A stretch of 49,897 nucleotides of DNA from Flavobacterium terrae (GTDB lineage: Bacteria; Bacteroidota; Bacteroidia; Flavobacteriales; Flavobacteriaceae), in NCBI RefSeq assembly GCF_900142035.1, contig NZ_FQZI01000008.1, forward strand, positions 1 to 49,897, read 5' to 3'. Shown piece by piece: positions 1 through 6,632 of the stretch. The notes below the pieces were generated by a model, which saw only the letters and a list, made by a program, of their open reading frames with translations, was not told the origin of the DNA and ran no database searches. Every line of letters begins with the position of its first letter. Position 1 is the first letter of the stretch. Position numbers and translations under genes: made by a program.

Positions 1-100
1 GTGCTAATTTTTATCTTTTTCTTTCTAACTTTTCAGTTATATTTGTAAGCAACAGTAATAAAATTCCGCCACTTTATAAAGCCGGCGGGACGTTAGTGGC
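1..100. repeat. Partial attC-like cassette site A (right half)
   Basis: The right end of a site whose left arm lies before the window. It ends in CCGGCGGGACGTTAGTGGC, which has the same closing pattern (…GAC/AAC then GTT) as the complete sites further on. The terminal GTTAGTGGC at 92-100 is complementary to GCCACTAAC at 781-789, on the far side of the methyltransferase gene. A TTTTTATCTTT stretch near 8-19 resembles the ATTTTATCTTT found inside the sites at 781 and 1738. The identification rests on comparison with those sites. Confidence 0.6.
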
Positions 101-908
101 AAGTTAAGCCCAAAATTACGCAGATAAAATCGTATAAAATGAATATAGATAATCAAAAAGAATATTGGGATGAAGTTGCAGAAATAAAAACTTTTACACA
201 TCCAATAGATTTAGAATTAATAAATGCTTTTTTAAATAAACAAAGTAGAATTGTTGACTTTGGATGTGGTTATGGAAGAATTGTGAAACAATTAACCGAT
301 TTAGGATTTGAAAATGTTTGCGGATTTGACACTTCTAAAGAATTAATTTCAAGAGGAATATCAGAAAACAATTTAGCTCTTTATCATATTGAAAATCCAA
401 CAGAACTAAAACTAGAAGACAATTCTATAGATTGCATTATACTTTTTGCTGTTTTAACTTGTATTCCATCCAATGATGGACAAAATAGTTTAATAAGTTT
501 ACTTCTATCTAAACTTAAAAAAGGTGGAATTATATACATAAGCGATTACTACTTACAAGAAAATTCAGTTGAAGTTGAACGATATGAATATTTAAACGGA
601 GACAAAAATAATTTTGGAGTTTTCAAACTACCAGAAGGAGCTACTTTCCGCCACCATACTAAAGAGTGGATTAAAACTTTGACAAAAGATTTTGACGTTT
701 TAATAGAAAATCCATTAGTTGTAAAAACGATGAATGGAAACATTGCAAATGGATTTCAAATAATAGCAAAAAAATAACCTGCCACTAACAGGCGTTTGGC
801 AAGATTGCGAATTTTGTAGTAAATTCATGTTTACATTTCGCAAGAAATTTTATCTTTAACAGAAAATAATCGGTTCCGAACTTCGCAACCTCGCCAAGCG
901 CCGGAACG
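93..908 (+). mobile_element. Integron-like gene cassette 1 (methyltransferase)
   Basis: The unit runs from the TT of GTTAGTGGC (92-100) to the G of the next GTTAGTGGC (908). It holds one + strand gene and its trailing attC-like site. The start arm GTTAGTGGC is the reverse complement of GCCACTAAC at 781-789, the left arm of its own trailing site. The unit boundary is inferred from the integron rule of crossover between G and TT; no excision has been shown. Confidence 0.6.
139..777 (+). CDS. Class I SAM-dependent methyltransferase
   Basis: A 212-residue cytoplasmic methyltransferase of the Rossmann-fold class I type. The SAM-binding motif I, VDFGCGYGR, is at residues 39-47. An acidic FDTS follows at the end of strand 2, and LEDNSIDCIILFAVL matches the post-II/III region. 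The C-terminal part (an HHTKEWI segment and closing strands) resembles small Methyltransf_25/11 proteins. The substrate cannot be read from sequence. The gene sits alone between two cassette-site arms, with an untranslated leader of about 40 bp and its stop only 4 bp before the following site, which is typical packing for a gene cassette. Low GC and AT-rich codons match the rest of the region. Confidence 0.85.
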   Translation: MNIDNQKEYWDEVAEIKTFTHPIDLELINAFLNKQSRIVDFGCGYGRIVKQLTDLGFENVCGFDTSKELISRGISENNLALYHIENPTELKLEDNSIDCIILFAVLTCIPSNDGQNSLISLLLSKLKKGGIIYISDYYLQENSVEVERYEYLNGDKNNFGVFKLPEGATFRHHTKEWIKTLTKDFDVLIENPLVVKTMNGNIANGFQIIAKK

Positions 909-916
909 TTAGTGGC
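781..916. repeat. attC-like cassette site B
   Basis: A 136-bp imperfect inverted repeat. The outer arms are GCCACTAAC (781-789) and GTTAGTGGC (908-916). Inner left arm: GCGTTTGGC, a 4-base spacer, TTGCGAA. Inner right arm: TTCGCAA (882-888), a 4-base spacer, GCCAAGCGC, then CGGAAC before GTT. A second TTCGCAA near 837 offers an alternative hairpin. The interior from AAC to GTT is 118 bp. This order of arms and spacers is what integron attC sites show, but the site is longer than most class 1 attC sites and close in size to Vibrio repeats. Its interior is nearly identical to site C. Confidence 0.75.
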
Positions 917-1865
917 AAGCTTAACACCAATCGGTAGACAAACAAAAAAACAATTTAAAATGGCAATAAGCACAAATTCAATAATTCACTATACGAAAAG
1001 TTTAGATAATTTATTGCAAATCTTAAAAAATGGTTTTTCTCTTAAATATTGCAAGGAAGATTTCTTTTGGAAACAGAAAAAACTAAGATATGCGTATCCA
1101 ATGATTTGTTTTTGTGACATTCCACTTTCTGAAGTAAAAAAACATCTTGACTCTTACGGTCATTATGGAATTGGATTAAAGAAAGATTGGGCTGTAAAAA
1201 AAGGTTTAAATCCAGTATTATATTTAGAAAAGGAATCTTCATTATCTGAAACATTAATGCAACAAATAATGAGATTTGACAAGAACAAAAAAGAATTGAA
1301 AACAAACCCAAATACTCCAAAAATCGACGAGGTTTGGAGACAAGAATTAATTACACTTTGTTCTCATATTAAAAATTATGATGGCGATTTAATTATTAAT
1401 GGTAAAGAGATTAATAATTATCGGTTTTATGATGAAAGAGAATGGAGATATGTACCAACAAAACTAGAACTTAAAGGTAATAAAAGAGCTATTTTACAAG
1501 ACATATATATTGCTGACAAGGAAAAATACAATAAAGAAGTTGGAAAAATTAAACTTGAGTTTGATATCGCTGAAGATATTTCATATATCATAGTTAAGGA
1601 AGAAAATGACATTCATAAAACATTAGACTTTATAAGTCAGAATTTCAAAAAAACTCTTTCTGCTTCTGATATGGAAATTCTAATGACTAAAATAATTAGT
1701 ACTGACCAAATTATAAATGATTTTTAAATAAAAGCCAGCCACTAACAAGCGTTTGGCAAGATTGCGAATTTTGTAGTAAATTCACGTTTACATTTCGCAA
1801 GAAATTTTATCTTTAACAGATAATAATCGGTTCCGAAGCTCGCAACCTCGCCAAGCGCCGGAACG
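909..1865 (+). mobile_element. Integron-like gene cassette 2 (AbiGi-family gene)
   Basis: The unit begins with the TT of GTTAGTGGC (908-916) and ends at the G of GTTGTGTGC (1865). Its own pair of arms is GTTAGTGGC at the start and GCCACTAAC (1738-1746) after the gene. The arm to the right of the trailing site is different (GTTGTGTGC), so the pairing is across the gene and not across the site. Confidence 0.65.
960..1727 (+). CDS. AbiGi-family abortive infection protein
   Basis: A 255-residue protein resembling the AbiGi family (PF10899), the antitoxin-like half of the lactococcal AbiG phage abortive-infection system. Recognisable family features are the N-terminal IHYTKSLDNLLQILKNGF, the YPMICFCDIP segment at residues 46-55, the YGHYGIGL segment near 66-73, and RFYDEREWRYVP at residues 155-166. 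The chosen start is ATG at 960: an upstream in-frame GTG at 912 would start inside the recombination-type site and would add 16 residues with no family likeness. No AbiGii-type toxin partner is adjacent, so the gene is solitary here. It sits alone between site B and site C. Its role in phage defence is inferred from the family. Confidence 0.8.
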   Translation: MAISTNSIIHYTKSLDNLLQILKNGFSLKYCKEDFFWKQKKLRYAYPMICFCDIPLSEVKKHLDSYGHYGIGLKKDWAVKKGLNPVLYLEKESSLSETLMQQIMRFDKNKKELKTNPNTPKIDEVWRQELITLCSHIKNYDGDLIINGKEINNYRFYDEREWRYVPTKLELKGNKRAILQDIYIADKEKYNKEVGKIKLEFDIAEDISYIIVKEENDIHKTLDFISQNFKKTLSASDMEILMTKIISTDQIINDF

Positions 1866-1873
1866 TTGTGTGC
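1738..1873. repeat. attC-like cassette site C
   Basis: A 136-bp site with outer arms GCCACTAAC (1738-1746) and GTTGTGTGC (1865-1873). These arms pair only at AAC/GTT. The 118-bp interior differs from site B at 5 positions. Inner arms are GCGTTTGGC/GCCAAGCGC and a shorter TTGCGA/TCGCAA pair. The mismatch of its outer arms is informative: the left arm belongs to the unit before it and the right arm to the unit after it. Confidence 0.75.
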
Positions 1874-1973
1874 AAGGCTAAACGACCTCTTCATCCAAAC
1901 TTGAGCAAACGATTTTTGAAATAGAAATTTAATATATTTACAATGCCAAAATGTTTTTTAAAACAACACTATT

Positions 1974-2834
1974 ATGGACATTACAAATCTTCCCGAACAT
2001 TTATTTGAAAGTAACTACACAGAGACACCAGACCTGCAAATTGCTAACTACGAGGTGTATAAACATGTTTCCAAAAATAAGATTAACCTAAACAAAAATG
2101 TATTCAGTTTTTTGTTAGACGGACAAAAGGACATTCACTTTTCTAATGACATCGTTTCAATAGATCATACACAATCCTTGCTCCTTGCGTCGGGGAATTT
2201 TTTAACAACCGAAATTGTTGGGGCAAATAGTTATAGTTGCCTACTCTTTTTCTTTTCTCAAAAAAACATTAATGATTTTTTATTGAAATATGGGCATTTA
2301 TTTAACCCAAATGACTTTAACAAAGCAGCTACCAGTAGTCCTTATTTCCTTATGGAAAAAGACAATTTTATTATCCATTTTATTAATTCTATTCAACAAA
2401 TTTATGGCTTGAATCAAACAATCTCTCAAAAGATTCTGGAATTGAAATTTGAAGAAATTATGCTGTATCTGGCTGATAAGTATGGGCAAAGTTTTTTTGT
2501 TTATCTACATTCTTTGTTAATCAACAAAAGAGAATTTTCTTTTAAAATGGTTATTGAAAAAAATCTGTACACGAGTTTGAATATTGATGAGGTCGCTTTT
2601 CTATGCAATATGAGCCTGTCTACTTTTAAGCGAAAATTCATACAATTATATCAAGAGTCTCCAGGAAAATGGTTTCAACTAAAACGGCTCAACAAAGCCA
2701 AAAAGTTATTGCTTAATAATGAAGCGACACCATCAGAAATCTATATGGACTTTGGTTATGATAGCTTATCAAATTTTAGCACAGCCTTTAAAAATGAATT
2801 TGGTTACAGTCCAAAAAACATTATGAAAACTTGA
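1974..2834 (+). CDS. AraC family transcriptional regulator
   Basis: A 286-residue regulator. The N-terminal ~180 residues form a ligand-type domain, and residues ~195-283 form the AraC double helix-turn-helix. In the latter, the first HTH is around LNIDEVAFLCNMSLSTFKRKF and the second is around ATPSEIYMDFGYDSLSNFSTAF, closing with the typical FGYSPKN. It lies about 100 bp upstream of a small monooxygenase gene on the same strand in the same cassette-like unit. AraC-ABM pairs are common in Bacteroidota, so it probably controls that gene. The inducer is unknown. The ATG at 1974 gives the full domain. Confidence 0.88.
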   Translation: MDITNLPEHLFESNYTETPDLQIANYEVYKHVSKNKINLNKNVFSFLLDGQKDIHFSNDIVSIDHTQSLLLASGNFLTTEIVGANSYSCLLFFFSQKNINDFLLKYGHLFNPNDFNKAATSSPYFLMEKDNFIIHFINSIQQIYGLNQTISQKILELKFEEIMLYLADKYGQSFFVYLHSLLINKREFSFKMVIEKNLYTSLNIDEVAFLCNMSLSTFKRKFIQLYQESPGKWFQLKRLNKAKKLLLNNEATPSEIYMDFGYDSLSNFSTAFKNEFGYSPKNIMKT

Positions 2835-2934
2835 CCTTTTTTCATAAGTTTTTGAACTAAATACAAAAGCCTCACAAGCTTAAATGAGCTAAATTTGTTA
2901 AAACAAAATTGGTTTAATTAAAAAATAAAAAGAC

Positions 2935-3228
2935 ATGAAAAAATTAGGATTATTAGTTCGACTAGAAGCAAAAGCTGGAAAAGAAAAAAATGTTGAAGAG
3001 TTTATTACAAGTGCATTGCCACTTGCTAATGAAGAAGCGGGTACTATTACATGGTATGCGTTCCGTATTGACGCTTCTACATTTGGCATTTTTGACACTT
3101 TTTCAGATGAAGAAGGCAGAGAAGCACATCTTGGTGGTAAGATTGCAAAGGCGTTAATGGAAAATGCACCTGAATTGTTGGCTACTGCACCATCTATAGA
3201 GAAAATAGACGTTTTAGCGGCTAAATAA
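2935..3228 (+). CDS. Antibiotic biosynthesis monooxygenase-type protein (ABM domain)
   Basis: A 97-residue protein that is a complete single ABM domain (PF03992, dimeric ferredoxin-like fold), in the group annotated as putative quinol monooxygenases. It has LGLLVRLEAKAGKE at the start, the central EEAGTITWYAFRID strand, FGIFDTFSDEEGREAHL, and a C-terminal helix and strand. Such proteins act as cofactor-free oxygenases or as stress-related detoxification proteins; the substrate is not known. A TAAATTTG (-7-like) lies at 2890-2897, so it may have its own promoter, controlled by the AraC protein upstream. A terminator follows at 3252. Confidence 0.85.
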   Translation: MKKLGLLVRLEAKAGKEKNVEEFITSALPLANEEAGTITWYAFRIDASTFGIFDTFSDEEGREAHLGGKIAKALMENAPELLATAPSIEKIDVLAAK

Positions 3229-3251
3229 ACATACCACAATTATTATAAAAT

Positions 3252-3300
3252 GGCAGCCTGTCAAAGTTCTGTAAATGAATTTGGACAGGTTGCCTTTGTT
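3252..3300 (+). terminator. Terminator after the ABM gene
   Basis: GGCAGCCTGTC (3252-3262) pairs with GGACAGGTTGCC (3283-3294) and is followed by TTTGTTT. The loop is about 20 nt. It lies inside cassette 3, between its last gene and the attC-like site. Confidence 0.6.
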
Positions 3301-3349
3301 TACAAAACAGCTTGATAATAAATTAAGCTTAGACTGACGAAGAAACCCA

Positions 3350-3486
3350 GCACACAACAGCGGTTTCGCGCTATTGCTGGTTTTTCTTGAATTGTACTTA
3401 TTTCTTCACGAAAATATTTTATCTTAGCAGAAAGTACGCAGTTCGCTGGCATCGCAACAGTCGCGAAGCCGCGGAACGTTGCCCAC
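3350..3486. repeat. attC-like cassette site D
   Basis: A 137-bp site with outer arms GCACACAAC (3350-3358) and GTTGCCCAC (3478-3486), which pair only at AAC/GTT. The inner arms are GCGGTTTCGCG and CGCGAAGCCGC, followed by GGAAC before GTT. The interior is 119 bp, almost the same length as in the other sites, but most of the central sequence differs from sites B and C. The left arm begins AACAGCGG, as in site E. Confidence 0.72.
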
Positions 3487-3489
3487 AAT

Positions 3490-4389
3490 ATGAAAAAAAT
3501 ACTTGCAATCATAATCCTATTTATTACAAATTTTAGTTTTTGCCAATTAAGAGCAGTAATTATTGACAGTGAAACGAAATCGGTTATACCTTATGTAAAT
3601 ATTTGGATTGAAAATGAAAACATTGGAACAACTTCTAATGAAAAAGGCGAATTTTCAATAGATATTACTAGTGGTAAATTTTTAATATTATCAAGTTTAG
3701 GATACGAAAAAAAGAGAATTGAAATATCGTCAATTTCAGAAAAAATAGTTCTAAGTCCTAAAATAACAGAATTGAATGAAGTCATAATTAGTTCAACAAA
3801 AAAACAAAAAGAAATCGTAATTGGGAAATTTAATGATTTGGATGTTGGTTATTATTATGCCTCTTTTGACAAACCCGAAATAAAAGCAAGATATTTTCCA
3901 TTTGACTCAAGTTACTCAAAAACACCTTATCTTAATAAATTAAAATTTAGGATTTACAGTAACATTAAAAATGCAAAATTTAATGTTAGAATTTACTCTA
4001 TAGGAGAAAATGGAGAACCAAAAAATCCTATTTACAATAAAAACATTATTGGAATTGTAAAAAAAGGAACGGAAAATATCGAGCTGGATTTGTCGGAATT
4101 AGATATTATGTTCCCAAAAAACGGAGTTTTTATTAGTTTTGAGTGGTTAATTATACCAGAAAATGTATTCAAAACTTCATTTCCAATAAAAGATTCTAAA
4201 AAGCGAATAGAAAAAATAATGTACGAACCTAAAGTTGGATTATTACCGAGTGAAACAGACGAGAATAGCTGGACTTATAAAAATGGGAAATGGGAAAAAG
4301 TTAAGGCTTTTGATACGAAAACCAATCACCCAAAAGAATACATAAATAAATTTGGACTTTTAGCAATAGAAATGACATTAACAAATTGA
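3490..4389 (+). CDS. Exported CarboxypepD_reg-like domain protein
   Basis: A 299-residue protein with a signal peptide (residues ~1-20, ending FSFCQ) followed by a carboxypeptidase-like regulatory domain (PF13715): RAVIIDSETKSVIPYVNIWI, then an IGTTSNEKGEFSIDI turn and FLILSSLGYEKKRIEI. This β-sandwich is the one found at the N-terminus of TonB-dependent receptors, but no plug or barrel follows. The rest is a β-rich region of unknown function. It is probably periplasmic or surface located. The ATG at 3490 is only 3 nt after the GTTGCCCAC arm, so the cassette boundary lies immediately upstream of the start codon and little room is left for a promoter within the unit. Confidence 0.8.
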   Translation: MKKILAIIILFITNFSFCQLRAVIIDSETKSVIPYVNIWIENENIGTTSNEKGEFSIDITSGKFLILSSLGYEKKRIEISSISEKIVLSPKITELNEVIISSTKKQKEIVIGKFNDLDVGYYYASFDKPEIKARYFPFDSSYSKTPYLNKLKFRIYSNIKNAKFNVRIYSIGENGEPKNPIYNKNIIGIVKKGTENIELDLSELDIMFPKNGVFISFEWLIIPENVFKTSFPIKDSKKRIEKIMYEPKVGLLPSETDENSWTYKNGKWEKVKAFDTKTNHPKEYINKFGLLAIEMTLTN

Positions 4390-4396
4390 AAAATAC

Positions 4397-4480
4397 TGTG
4401 GGCAACAGCGGTTTGCTTCAATGGCTACTTTCGGATTTTCCTACTGAAAACCCAGATAGCGCGGATTTGCAATCCGTGCC
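4397..4480. repeat. Degenerate attC-like site E with REP-like hairpin
   Basis: The left arm TGTGGGCAACAGCGGTTTGC (4397-4416) has the same start as site D. After it the right arm is missing. Instead GCGCGGATT-TGC-AATCCGTGCC (4459-4480) forms a short hairpin of the kind repeated in many Bacteroidota genomes, possibly a RAYT-associated REP element (from memory, not verified). I read it as a half-site at the end of the array. Confidence 0.5.
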
Positions 4481-4496
4481 TAAAAAGAATAGTAAT

Positions 4497-4531
4497 TACA
4501 ATTGTAAAAAGTTGTAGTTTTATTTTTTACA
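4497..4531 (+). terminator. Terminator-like hairpin
   Basis: TACAATT (4497-4503) and AGTTGTA form a 7-bp stem with one G·U pair and a GTAAAA loop, followed by GTTTTATTTTTT. A near copy lies at 6633-6668 upstream of the DUF4240 lipoprotein gene. Confidence 0.5.
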
Positions 4532-4561
4532 AACCTTTTTAAAAATAATTAATCGAAGACA

Positions 4562-4957
4562 ATGCACAAACCTTACGAAAAAGGGCTAAATCATAAAGCT
4601 GACTTCAGAGTAAAGTACAAATTTCGTAGTCCAGAGAATGGTGGCAGAAAAACCGGACCACCATATCAAGGAATTCGATGTGACTTTTCATTTGTTGGAG
4701 AACCTGAAAATAAAATGTACATGATATGGCCAGAGTTTGAAGACAACGAAGGAAACGTATTAACATATAATGATCAATCAGTACCAAATGAAGGCACTGC
4801 AAGAATGTGGATTATTAATAATGAAATGCGACCTCTTCACTATGATAAAATTAAAATCGGAGTAAAAGGAAATTTCAGAGAAGGAAATTTGTATTCAGCA
4901 GACTGTGAAGTCATTGAAATACTAGACTTAAAAATTAACCCAACTCAAAATAAATAA
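4562..4957 (+). CDS. Small hypothetical protein, EF-Tu domain 3-like
   Basis: A 131-residue protein without signal peptide or membrane segment. A stretch around residues 22-45 (FRSPENGGRKTGPPYQGIR and following) looks like the start of domain 3 of elongation factor Tu, where EF-Tu has an EEGGRHTPFFNGYRPQFYF pattern; a later GTARMWI and a valine/isoleucine-rich end fit the same β-barrel. GTPase motifs are absent. Small stand-alone proteins of this kind exist in Bacteroidota but their function is unknown to me. It lies just after the degenerate site E, in an accessory stretch, and has no clear partner. Confidence 0.6.
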   Translation: MHKPYEKGLNHKADFRVKYKFRSPENGGRKTGPPYQGIRCDFSFVGEPENKMYMIWPEFEDNEGNVLTYNDQSVPNEGTARMWIINNEMRPLHYDKIKIGVKGNFREGNLYSADCEVIEILDLKINPTQNK

Positions 4958-5027
4958 CTATACACGCTCCTGCGCAAATCCTTCGTTTGGTAATAATAGA
5001 AATAATGTCCTAGAATCATAAACATTA

Positions 5028-5543
5028 ATGAAAATTTCAAATAATTTTATCTTCTTTCTTCTGTTACTACTATTAATCTTTATGCTAATGGATACAAGAA
5101 ATTTGATAAATGTTCCTTTTTATATTGACTTATTATTTTTTTTAATTGGATTTATTATATCAGGAATAACTCTTCATTTATATGTAGGAAAAGATTGGAT
5201 TAAAGAATTTAAATCTGCGGCATATTTTATAATTGCTTTGGTAATGACAGCTTTTCCATTAAGCGTACTTCTTTTAGCTGTTTTTAAAGTTTCAATTATC
5301 TACTACAACCACAAACAAGGTGATATTTTTAAAGAAAAGTGTTTAGTCGAAAATGTGTCAACTGGAAAATATAGATCATTATCTTATAGATTTAGAGATA
5401 AAATATATGATACTAAATCATTTAATTATCTGGATTACAGTAAATGCAACCATGATTGTTATGTTGAACTAACTCTAGAGAAAAAACCTTTTGGAATGTA
5501 TTACATACTGAATATAAAAAAAACAGAATTAAATCAACACTAA
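5028..5543 (+). CDS. Hypothetical membrane protein
   Basis: A 171-residue protein with three hydrophobic segments in its N-terminal ~105 residues (about 7-22, 33-53 and 64-92), then a soluble C-terminal part containing CLVENVSTGKYRSLSYRF and a NYLDYSKCNHDCYVEL segment. No family recognised. It follows the EF-Tu-like gene by 70 bp on the same strand. The coding sequence is strongly AT-rich, as is common for accessory genes here. Confidence 0.65.
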   Translation: MKISNNFIFFLLLLLLIFMLMDTRNLINVPFYIDLLFFLIGFIISGITLHLYVGKDWIKEFKSAAYFIIALVMTAFPLSVLLLAVFKVSIIYYNHKQGDIFKEKCLVENVSTGKYRSLSYRFRDKIYDTKSFNYLDYSKCNHDCYVELTLEKKPFGMYYILNIKKTELNQH

Positions 5544-5635
5544 TTATTAACCGCGACGCCAATTCTTATCTATAAATAAGCAATAATAAACAAAAGGATA
5601 TCCAGTAGGTTACTTATTTTAGTCAAAAAAATAGT

Positions 5636-6538
5636 TTGGAAAATTTAGAGCATATACAAAGGATTAGAAAAGTCTTAGACTATATTGAAAATAATCTCCA
5701 AGAAGATCTTAGGTTAGAAACCATAGCAAAAGTAGGACTCTACTCTCCTTTTCATTTCCATAGAATATTCAAAGTAATTGTTGGCGAAACCATTCAGGAT
5801 TTTATCATTAGAAAAAAAGTCGAAAAAGCAGCATTACAATTATCTAAAAACAAAACCAAGTCCCTTACTGAGATATATGCAGAAATTGGTTTTAACAGCC
5901 ATTCTACTTTTACAAAAGTGTTTAAAAAACACTATGGGATTCCTCCTACTCAATTTAGAAAATTAGCCCCAGAGCATTTTAGCAAGATTTCACAAATTAA
6001 TGGCAATAATGAACAAAACACCGTGATTTTTGAACAATACATTTGCACTATTCAACAAATACAAAAAATTATGGAACACACAAAAATTGAAGTAAAACAA
6101 ATGCCAGAAATGAATCTTGCCTCTGTACTGAGTATAGGTATGCAAAATGTAGAAAAAGCGTATGAAAAAGTAATCAATTGGGGAATTTCAAAAAAATTAT
6201 TTCCTGGCGAAAATGTCAAAATGATTTCTGTTTATCACGACAGTGCAAAAGTAACGCCTCATGATAAAGTTAGAATCAATGCTTGTATGCTTGTTGAGCT
6301 ACCTATTAAAAGAGAAGATGATGTTTTTCCGGAAACGCTACCTTCTGGAAAATACATTGTAGGGAGTTATTTTATTACTCTTAACGAATTTGAACAGGCA
6401 TGGAATGGCTTATTTTTATGGATGAACGAAAAAGGGTATCAATTTAGAAAATCATATCCTTATGAAATTTACCATACTAATTACAAGGAACATCCTGAAG
6501 GTAAAATGAGTGTGGATTTTTGCATTCCTATCATTTAA
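5636..6538 (+). CDS. AraC family regulator with GyrI-like effector domain
   Basis: A 300-residue regulator of the Rob/SoxS-like type. The AraC HTH is at the N-terminus (residues ~1-110: RIRKVLDYIENNLQEDLRLE, then PFHFHRIFK, and SHSTFTKVFKKHYGIPPTQF). It is fused to a C-terminal GyrI-like small-molecule-binding domain (~140-300, with a VDFCIPI ending typical of this fold). The start is TTG at 5636, because an in-frame TAG precedes it at 5606 and no ATG lies between. Proteins of this build often regulate multidrug responses; the target is unknown. Two terminators follow. Confidence 0.85.
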   Translation: MENLEHIQRIRKVLDYIENNLQEDLRLETIAKVGLYSPFHFHRIFKVIVGETIQDFIIRKKVEKAALQLSKNKTKSLTEIYAEIGFNSHSTFTKVFKKHYGIPPTQFRKLAPEHFSKISQINGNNEQNTVIFEQYICTIQQIQKIMEHTKIEVKQMPEMNLASVLSIGMQNVEKAYEKVINWGISKKLFPGENVKMISVYHDSAKVTPHDKVRINACMLVELPIKREDDVFPETLPSGKYIVGSYFITLNEFEQAWNGLFLWMNEKGYQFRKSYPYEIYHTNYKEHPEGKMSVDFCIPII

Positions 6539-6548
6539 AAAAATCAAA

Positions 6549-6586
6549 AAAAAAACCAATCTCCATGACAGAGATTGGTTTTCCAA
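6549..6586. terminator. Bidirectional terminator, copy 1 of a 38-bp repeat
   Basis: AACCAATCTC and GAGATTGGTT form a 10-bp stem with loop CATGACA, flanked by A and T runs. The 38 bases here are identical to 7376-7413. The two copies enclose the DUF4240 lipoprotein gene. Confidence 0.85.
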
Positions 6587-6632
6587 GGTAACATTAACGC
6601 AGATTTATTATCCTTGTATACTAAGAACACTA

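Larger units (their letters stand above)
1866..3478 (+). mobile_element. Integron-like gene cassette 3 (AraC regulator + monooxygenase)
   Basis: The unit runs from the TT of GTTGTGTGC (1865-1873) to the G of GTTGCCCAC (3478). Its start arm GTTGTGTGC is the reverse complement of GCACACAAC (3350-3358). It holds two co-directional genes and an internal terminator before its trailing site. Two-gene cassettes are less common than single-gene cassettes in known integrons. Confidence 0.6.
3479..4480 (+). mobile_element. Integron-like gene cassette 4 (exported protein), degenerate trailing site
   Basis: The unit starts in GTTGCCCACA (3478-3487), whose reverse complement TGTGGGCAAC is at 4397-4406, just after the gene. 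The trailing site has lost a recognisable right half; a REP-like hairpin occupies the place. The end given here is that hairpin's end and is approximate. This looks like the terminal unit of the array. Confidence 0.5.

Noticed and set aside
61..120. The cassette sites read as ordinary Rho-independent terminators
   Set aside because: They have long imperfect arms with no T run at the end of the stem, the outer arms differ between left and right, and the interior length is fixed at 118-119 bp. A terminator would not need arms matching across the gene.
912..959. Longer AbiGi reading frame starting at GTG 912
   Set aside because: The GTG lies inside the GTTAGTGGC arm of the cassette site and the extra 16 residues have no likeness to the family. 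ATG 960 gives the family N-terminus.
781..3486. CRISPR array
   Set aside because: Repeats are 136 bp with whole genes between them; nothing like short spacers of uniform size.
93..4480. Insertion sequences or a composite transposon as cause of the repeats
   Set aside because: No transposase frame lies in the region, and there are no target duplications around the units.
4958..5027. A further attC-like site between the EF-Tu-like gene and the membrane protein gene
   Set aside because: GC-richer bits (GCTCCTGCGCAAATCC, TTCGTTTGG) are present but no AAC…GTT frame of the right length and no matching arms.
5544..5635. Remnant of a cassette site (TTAACCGCGACGCCAATTC)
   Set aside because: The AAC-nn-GCG pattern is weakly similar to a left arm, but nothing pairs with it downstream. 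Too short to support.
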